In this document: positions 6,708 through 11,663 of the stretch, piece after piece
Layout of the letters: every line of letters starts with the position of its first letter
How positions within the stretch are numbered: the first letter of the stretch is position 1
Origin: Oscillospiraceae bacterium
GTDB lineage: Bacteria > Bacillota > Clostridia > Oscillospirales > Oscillospiraceae
DNA: 11,663 nt
NCBI GenBank assembly: GCA_009776905.1
Contig: WRMX01000052.1
Span: 7,725 to 19,387, forward strand
Direction of reading: 5' to 3'
Made by a program: the position numbers and the translations under genes
The notes under the pieces: generated by a model
What the model was told of the DNA's origin: nothing
Databases searched by the model: none
Seen by the model: only the letters and a program-made list of their open reading frames with translations

Positions 6708-9700
6708 TCACGATAAATACTTTGGAAGCATATCGGCTATCTCATCAAAATCGCTATGTAAAATGTGCTCCGACAAAGAGCTCAACAAAGCCCGCGTCGA
6801 ATCCGACCACTGCATGCCATCCAGTTCGGCAAGAATGCTCTCCATCGCTGTCTCGTCATATTCGTCGCACGCTTCTTTGAGAGCGCTCAATTTGGCGCGT
6901 AAAAACTCCGGGTCTTCATCGACAACGTCGGCGCCGAGATCCTTCTTCGGCGTCAGTTCTTCGACAACCGCACGTAGCGAGTCGAGGAATATTTGCGTCT
7001 CATTGTTCAATATGTTCAAGTCGCCGTCTCTGCCCGATGTTTCAAGCTTTAAAGCAATGGCAGATAGCTCCATCTTCCCGATATTTGCGAGGGCGCTCTT
7101 CATTCCGTGTACATGAATGACATAAGTACGCATGTCATCTTCGCTGCAATCACTGCCTTTATTGACGATCGTCTCCAAAACCTCAAGCGATTTGACGGCA
7201 TCTCTCACAAAAACTTCCGCAAATCTCGGATCGAGAGCTATGGCCTCTCCTTCTTTAGGTTTATCAGTCCTGCTCTCCGCCTGTTTGCGCGCAGCCTCCA
7301 GTACTTCAGGCGGCTGTTTGTCACGAATGAGCCGGTTGAGCACCCCGTTTAACTGCCGCACATCAATAGGCTTTGCAATGAAATCATTAAAACCATTCCC
7401 GAGGAAAATCTCAGCCTGCCCGGAAACGGCGTTCGCCGTCAGCGCAACAATTGACTCCTTATAGCCCATTTGGCGGATGATCTTCGTTGCTTCGACGCCG
7501 TCCATCTTAGGCATCATATGATCCATGAAAACAATGTCGTATACGCTGCCGTTCTTGATTTTTTCAATAGCTGCAAACCCGCTGTCAGCAGAGTCGATCA
7601 TCAATCCGTATGGAGCCAAAAGGCCTCTGGCGACATAAATGTTCGTTTCCACATCGTCCACTATCAAAACGCTGCCATATGGCATAGGTTCGCGCGCGAT
7701 TTGCACCCTCTTCATCTGCGCCCTGCTGCGGGTGCGGAACTTATGCAGGTTATCCGCAGACTCTTTTCCGAGAATGCTGGTGCCAGATCTGCCTTGCGGA
7801 AGATAAACGGTGAATGTCGAACCCTCTCCCGGCTTGCTTTTTATATCGATTCTACCGTGCATCATCTGGACAAGATTGCGCGTAATGCTCATTCCGAGAC
7901 CGGTGCCTTCCGTCGTGCGGTTCGTTTCCACATTGAACCTCGAATACTCGTCAAACAGCCTGTTGACCTGTTCCTCAGTCATGCCCTGCCCCGTGTCGCT
8001 GACGCTGAAAATGATTGTGACATCATCGTTTTCAGCGTTATCATCTTTATCGATCATCAGTTTGACAGTGCCGGATTCCGTATACTTGAATGCATTCGAC
8101 AGAAGATTGTTTAAAATCTGTTTCACTCGCAGCTCGTCGCCGACCAAGTGCGCCGGCAGATTCTCATCAATATAAAGCTCAAACTCGATCGGCTTGCTGC
8201 CGATTCTCATCATATTAAGCTGGGCGGTATCGCTGACCAAGCTTGCAGTTTCATATCTGTCGATAATCAACTCCAGCTTTCCCGCTTCGATTTTTGACAA
8301 GTCCAGGATATCATTGATGATGCCCAAAAGCATATCACCGGATGTATATATCTTGTCGAAGGCCTCTCTGACGCCATTCTCGATCGTGTCTTTCTGAAGC
8401 TGAATCTCCGTGATCCCCAAAATAGCGTTCATAGGAGTGCGGATTTCGTGGCTCATCGTGCTTAGGAACGCGCTCTTTGCCTTGTTCGCCGCCTCCGCTT
8501 CGATCCTGTGCCTCTCGGTATCCAGCAGGATATTTTTCGTCTCCGTAATATCCATGAGCGCGCCCGCGACGCGTAAGGCCGTCCCATGCTCGTCGCGAAT
8601 CGTCTCTCCCGACGCGCGGTAATATGAATATTCGCCATCCTTTTTCATCAAGCGATATTCGATGTCGAACGGGGTTTTACCCGTTTCATCCATCAAATGC
8701 CTCGCAAATGCATCAATAGCCCCCTCTTTGTCCTCCGGATGCAGGCGATCGATCCAACTCTTGAAAACACTTGGAAAATCATTCTCGTCTTTGTAACCCA
8801 GCATCTGCCTGAACTCATCCGACCACACGAACGCATTGTTAGGATTGACCGGGTCGTCGGATACGATTTCCATGTCCCAAAGCCCGATTTTTGTAGCCTT
8901 TGCGGCGAGATTCAATTTGAGCAGTTGCAATTCATTGAGTTCGCGCGCATGGGCGAGCTCCATCTCGCGCTCATAAACATCGGTCATGTCGATGATATAC
9001 CCGACGACGGCATAACTGTCTTCATATGGTATTCTTTTAAGCTCGACGTTTATCCTGCGCCTGCTGCCCGCAAGCACCAACTCAGTCTCAAACCTGTTCG
9101 TCCCTTCTTTGATGGCAGTCACGAAATACTCCGGAATCGGCCTTGCGCGCCTGCCGTTCGACATAATCTCCGGAACCGCTCCAGTGAGCCGCTCCGCAAA
9201 ACCGGCGAGCATCTCCTCTTTCGTGTCAAACCCCATGAACGCAATGGCCGCAGGGTTGCAATCCAGGATTCTGATGTTGCTGTCGAACAGTATGTTTATA
9301 TGCGGGTTTGCGTCCAGCAAAATACGCACGCGCTCTCCCGATTGCAGCATGCTCCTTTGCGCTTCCGCCTCCTTCATCGGCGAAATATCGGTAAAGCTCT
9401 CAAGCATCGCGGGCTTTCCTTTGAACTGAATCTGAGCGGCGGATTTCAAGACCGGGATGGACGAGCCGTCCGCTTTGATGAACATCCGCTCGGCGCGGTC
9501 CATGTTTTTGCCCTCATCCATAATCGGGCACTCATGCTGTCCGAACAGCGTATAGCAGATTTTTCCTATCATGTTTGCCTTGTCCCCGCCATAAAGCGCT
9601 ACGGCAGCGGGGTTAGCATCAATAATTTCGCGTGTTGCGGCATCGACGATAACTATACCGCTCTCGACCTTGTCCCAAATCATCTCAAACTGCTCGAGCA

Positions 9701-11408
9701 TGTAGAGATTCTCTTCCTTCAGCCTTTCCTGCAGCTCAACCATTTCCGTAACATCGTCGATGCTGCCGACAACGCCCGTCACCTCATCGTTGTCGTCAAA
9801 AATCGGGGTTGTCCGCGAATGGAACCGTTTCCCCTCGATATCGGAAATCCAGTCCTGCGGCCCATCTTCAATCGTTTCTTTGATTTTTTGGATGATATCG
9901 AGATGCCGGCCTTTAACTCTTGCGGCGTCCAGCGTTTTCCCCTCTAAAAATGAAGGCGTCACGCCGATTTCGTCAAGATAAAGGCCTTTGAACAGCGTAA
10001 TCGTTTCGTCTTTGTCAACGCTCCAGATTACGCCCGGATAATTTGAAATCACCGCATCAAGCTTTGCATTTGTCTCATCCAGCAACGTCTGCATCCGCCT
10101 GTCCGACTCGTGCAGCTTCTCCATATCCAGCAGCTGCTCATGTTCTGTTTTTGCGGATTCGATTGCTCTGACGATGCAATTCGCGGGAAGATTTATCCCA
10201 AGAGCGATTTTTCTCGCCATCCCCCTGCATGTGTCGCTCCCGCAAGCGCCGCAGTCGATGTGCTGCCTTTCGTAGTCCGTCTTGCCGAGCGTCTCGAGCG
10301 CCTTCTCGATATCATCGTCAGAAATTTGCGGGATTGTGATATCGATGGGATGGTACTCTCTCATAAAATGCGCGACATCTAATTTATCATCATAAGCTTT
10401 ATACACTTCTTCATAAAAGCTTCTGTCCCGGTTTTCCGTGGCGATGCTTCTGCTGATGTCCATCACGCGGTTTATCGCGAAAACATTGCCGTTATCCACG
10501 CAAGCGGTGCCGACGTTGCATCCCTCATGGCAGTTCAACACGTCAAAGATATTGGGGAGCAATTCGCTCGGAGATTCGGCATACGTATTCAAGCGCTCAT
10601 ACACATAATGCCCTTCTTCTCTGTCAATGCTGACTTTTTTGCCAAGGTAGAATTCGATATTCTCTTTCAAACCGCCGGGCATCGGGTAGAGCGCGCCGAT
10701 GCCGTCGCCCGCACGGTCAAATTCCGTCTCTTCATTTGGCAGCTGTATGTCGTTGCTTTCCAGGTATTCCAACAGTTTTTTAAATGTAACGTTGTATTGC
10801 GCGAGCCCTGTTTCTTCAAACTCATTTGATTTTGCAACGCAGGGCGTCAGGGCTGCAATACTATCGGTGTTGCCGTCATATTCCTTGACATAGACACAGG
10901 TGCAACCCATGGGGCTGTGTATTGGCGATAAGTTCTCCAGCAACTCGTGCTTATATATTTCGCAATATTTGACTATAGCGGGGCAGGGCTGGGTGATCAA
11001 GTGGGCATCGCCTATTTTTTCCACATGCTTTATATGCGCCCATGTGCATATATCGGCGCCGAACGACACATCGTATATTTTTCTGATGCCTTTATTTCTC
11101 AGGTATGAGAATAGTTTTTTATATTCAGGCATATTTGTCCTGATTGAGGGCGCCACGACGAGAGAAATCGGCGCCCCTGCTTCTAAATCGTCGAAAAAGC
11201 GCGTGGTGTCGTCGATGAAGTATCTCGCTTCGTGTCTGCAGGCGGAAACGCACCTGCCGCACGTAATGCATTTTTCATGGTCGATTTTGACCTTTATTTC
11301 GCCGTTTTCATCTTGATACGTAATATTGGGCGTTTCCATCGGACATTCCCTTACGCATCTGTTGCATCCTGTGCATAATTCATGATTCGTTTTAACTGTC
11401 TCGCTCAT
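6708..11408 (-). CDS. [FeFe]-hydrogenase-like sensor hybrid histidine kinase (Fer4-H-cluster-FeS-PASx4-HisKA-HATPase-REC-HPt)
   Basis: A protein of 1566 residues with no membrane segment. The start is ATG at 11408, with AGGGGGG 6 nt upstream; a GTG at 11447 lacks such a site. Two ferredoxin clusters come first (Cys12/15/18/22 and Cys47/50/53/57). The [FeFe]-hydrogenase H-cluster domain spans about 80-310: TQPCP (Cys142), TPCVAKSNE (Cys190) and NCHEGC (Cys293, Cys297). Next is an FeS domain, Cys385-x2-Cys-x4-Cys-x16-Cys410. Four PAS domains follow at about 447-560, 572-677, 690-810 and 840-955. The kinase core has His987 (SHEIRTP), Asn1105, DTGQGM (1138-1143) and GTGLGM (1168-1173). The receiver has Asp1251-Asp1252, phospho-acceptor Asp1296 and Lys1346. 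The HPt domain has His1434 (HGMKSA). A complete phosphorelay thus sits in one chain. Known HydS-type sensory hydrogenases share the N-terminal layout up to the first PAS. H2 or redox sensing is inferred; the final response regulator is not in the window. Confidence 0.92.
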   Translation of the reverse strand: MSETVKTNHELCTGCNRCVRECPMETPNITYQDENGEIKVKIDHEKCITCGRCVSACRHEARYFIDDTTRFFDDLEAGAPISLVVAPSIRTNMPEYKKLFSYLRNKGIRKIYDVSFGADICTWAHIKHVEKIGDAHLITQPCPAIVKYCEIYKHELLENLSPIHSPMGCTCVYVKEYDGNTDSIAALTPCVAKSNEFEETGLAQYNVTFKKLLEYLESNDIQLPNEETEFDRAGDGIGALYPMPGGLKENIEFYLGKKVSIDREEGHYVYERLNTYAESPSELLPNIFDVLNCHEGCNVGTACVDNGNVFAINRVMDISRSIATENRDRSFYEEVYKAYDDKLDVAHFMREYHPIDITIPQISDDDIEKALETLGKTDYERQHIDCGACGSDTCRGMARKIALGINLPANCIVRAIESAKTEHEQLLDMEKLHESDRRMQTLLDETNAKLDAVISNYPGVIWSVDKDETITLFKGLYLDEIGVTPSFLEGKTLDAARVKGRHLDIIQKIKETIEDGPQDWISDIEGKRFHSRTTPIFDDNDEVTGVVGSIDDVTEMVELQERLKEENLYMLEQFEMIWDKVESGIVIVDAATREIIDANPAAVALYGGDKANMIGKICYTLFGQHECPIMDEGKNMDRAERMFIKADGSSIPVLKSAAQIQFKGKPAMLESFTDISPMKEAEAQRSMLQSGERVRILLDANPHINILFDSNIRILDCNPAAIAFMGFDTKEEMLAGFAERLTGAVPEIMSNGRRARPIPEYFVTAIKEGTNRFETELVLAGSRRRINVELKRIPYEDSYAVVGYIIDMTDVYEREMELAHARELNELQLLKLNLAAKATKIGLWDMEIVSDDPVNPNNAFVWSDEFRQMLGYKDENDFPSVFKSWIDRLHPEDKEGAIDAFARHLMDETGKTPFDIEYRLMKKDGEYSYYRASGETIRDEHGTALRVAGALMDITETKNILLDTERHRIEAEAANKAKSAFLSTMSHEIRTPMNAILGITEIQLQKDTIENGVREAFDKIYTSGDMLLGIINDILDLSKIEAGKLELIIDRYETASLVSDTAQLNMMRIGSKPIEFELYIDENLPAHLVGDELRVKQILNNLLSNAFKYTESGTVKLMIDKDDNAENDDVTIIFSVSDTGQGMTEEQVNRLFDEYSRFNVETNRTTEGTGLGMSITRNLVQMMHGRIDIKSKPGEGSTFTVYLPQGRSGTSILGKESADNLHKFRTRSRAQMKRVQIAREPMPYGSVLIVDDVETNIYVARGLLAPYGLMIDSADSGFAAIEKIKNGSVYDIVFMDHMMPKMDGVEATKIIRQMGYKESIVALTANAVSGQAEIFLGNGFNDFIAKPIDVRQLNGVLNRLIRDKQPPEVLEAARKQAESRTDKPKEGEAIALDPRFAEVFVRDAVKSLEVLETIVNKGSDCSEDDMRTYVIHVHGMKSALANIGKMELSAIALKLETSGRDGDLNILNNETQIFLDSLRAVVEELTPKKDLGADVVDEDPEFLRAKLSALKEACDEYDETAMESILAELDGMQWSDSTRALLSSLSEHILHSDFDEIADMLPKYLS

Positions 11409-11432
11409 TCGTATCCCCCCTGTCTGTGCTTC

Positions 11433-11445
11433 GCATACAATATGC
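11433..11445. promoter_or_regulatory. Small dyad in the leader of the hydrogenase-kinase gene
   Basis: GCATA-CAA-TATGC forms 5-bp arms around 3 bp, at about +15 to +27 of the predicted transcript and 25 nt before the ATG. It could be a minor operator, but an arm length of five can arise by chance. Confidence 0.2.
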
Positions 11446-11465
11446 ACAATAAGCCCATTATTTAC

Positions 11466-11493
11466 ATCATAATGGCAACGAGCATTTTGTCAA
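11466..11493 (-). promoter_or_regulatory. Sigma-A promoter of the hydrogenase-like hybrid kinase
   Basis: On the minus strand a perfect TTGACA (11493-11488) and TATGAT (11471-11466) are spaced by 16 bp. The start would be near 11459, with a leader of about 50 nt ending in AGGGGGG before the ATG at 11408. Confidence 0.75.
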
Positions 11494-11517
11494 GAGTTTT
11501 GTAGAAAATAATGTATA

Positions 11518-11541
11518 AAAAGTACCAAGAAGGCTACTTTT
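11518..11541. terminator. AT-flanked hairpin, possible bidirectional terminator
   Basis: AAAAGTA (11518-11524) pairs with TACTTTT (11535-11541) around a 10-nt loop, with two or three further pairs possible inside. A/T runs on both sides give it the look of a short bidirectional terminator. It would insulate the kinase promoter from a minus-strand gene beyond the right edge. The stem is GC-poor, so its strength is doubtful. Confidence 0.4.
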
Positions 11542-11542
11542 C

Positions 11543-11572
11543 ACGCCCTTGCGCTCGGCAGGCGTTTTTTTT
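11543..11572 (+). terminator. Orphan plus-strand intrinsic terminator-like hairpin with T8
   Basis: ACGCC (11543-11547) pairs with GGCGT (11561-11565), and TGC pairs with GCA inside after a 2-nt bulge. A run of eight T (11565-11572) follows directly. By structure this is a plus-strand intrinsic terminator, yet no plus-strand gene ends nearby; the last one stops at 6667. It may belong to the repeat-like block or stop antisense transcription. Confidence 0.45.
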
Positions 11573-11660
11573 GCTTCATTTGTGCTCAAATGAGGCATCC
11601 TTGCCTCAGTTTCGCACCGCTCCGCATCCTTGCTGCGCTAAATGAAGCAAAAATAAACGT
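11562..11660. repeat. Palindrome-rich repeat-like non-coding block at the right edge
   Basis: Outer arms TTTTTGCTTCATTT (11568-11581) and AAATGAAGCAAAAA (11640-11653) are perfect complements; with one or two mismatches or an indel the pairing extends towards CGTTT/AAACG at 11563 and 11659. Inside, TGAGGCA-TCCT-TGCCTCA (11591-11608) forms a tight hairpin. The 10-mer GCATCCTTGC occurs at 11595-11604 and again at 11624-11633, the second copy in a weaker hairpin (CGCA/TGCG). Nested inverted repeats without a credible coding frame suggest an interspersed intergenic element (REP/MITE-like) or a structured RNA. It may continue beyond the window edge. Confidence 0.45.
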
Positions 11661-11663
11661 CTA

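Noticed and set aside
8697..9947. Plus-strand open frame of 416 codons
   Set aside because: It is antisense to the PAS region of the hybrid kinase, where the minus strand encodes clear PAS motifs. It has no ribosome site or recognisable domain, and long antisense frames are common opposite such genes.
6708..11408. Reading the large protein as a catalytic hydrogenase subunit
   Set aside because: The proton-transfer Cys and the GGG of motif L3 are missing, the H-cluster domain is short, and two thirds of the protein is a histidine kinase with receiver and HPt.
11467..11598. Minus-strand open frame of 43 codons starting ATG at 11598
   Set aside because: It runs through the hairpins and through the -35 and -10 boxes of the kinase promoter and has no recognisable product. 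It is more likely a chance reading of the repeat-like block.

Overview
The window looks like part of an anaerobic bacterial chromosome, most likely a Firmicute of the Clostridia. The reasons are strong Shine-Dalgarno sites, sigma-A type promoters, a Cys-anchored lipoprotein substrate-binding protein, and a protein set ([FeFe]-hydrogenase-like sensor, ODP-type di-iron protein, 7TMR-DISM receptor, MalT-like LuxR regulator) typical of anaerobes. A spirochaete cannot be excluded. I see no rRNA, tRNA, CRISPR array, transposase or phage gene. Nearly every gene is sensory or regulatory.

Left block (minus strand, 1-2052): a promoter drives a YtfQ-like sugar-binding lipoprotein. It is followed 77 nt later by a 7TMR-DISM membrane receptor that starts with TTG and runs off the left edge. 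This looks like an operon pairing an extracellular sugar-binding protein with a receptor, with no ABC permease or ATPase in view.

Middle block (2094-6667): an 849-residue MalT/LAL-type LuxR regulator lies on the minus strand. A strong hairpin follows its stop, and a near-consensus promoter overlaid by a 16-bp inverted repeat precedes it. Divergent from it is a translationally coupled plus-strand pair: an MBL-fold ODP (oxygen-binding di-iron) protein and an HD-GYP c-di-GMP phosphodiesterase whose reading frames overlap by ATGA.

Right block (6708-11663): a 1566-residue protein on the minus strand, convergent with the HD-GYP gene, fuses several modules. In order these are two ferredoxin clusters, a [FeFe]-hydrogenase H-cluster domain, a four-Cys FeS domain, four PAS domains, HisKA, HATPase, a receiver and an HPt domain. 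It is a candidate H2/redox-sensing phosphorelay kinase in one chain, and the most striking item here. Its promoter and a palindrome-rich, repeat-like non-coding block fill the right edge.

Inferred theme: separate sensors for redox gases (H-cluster; di-iron site) and for sugars (YtfQ-like protein plus 7TMR-DISM) sit next to c-di-GMP and transcriptional outputs. Gene functions are inferred from motifs read by eye. Start sites of four genes were moved inward from the longest possible reading frame because a good ribosome binding site lies just before the chosen start.
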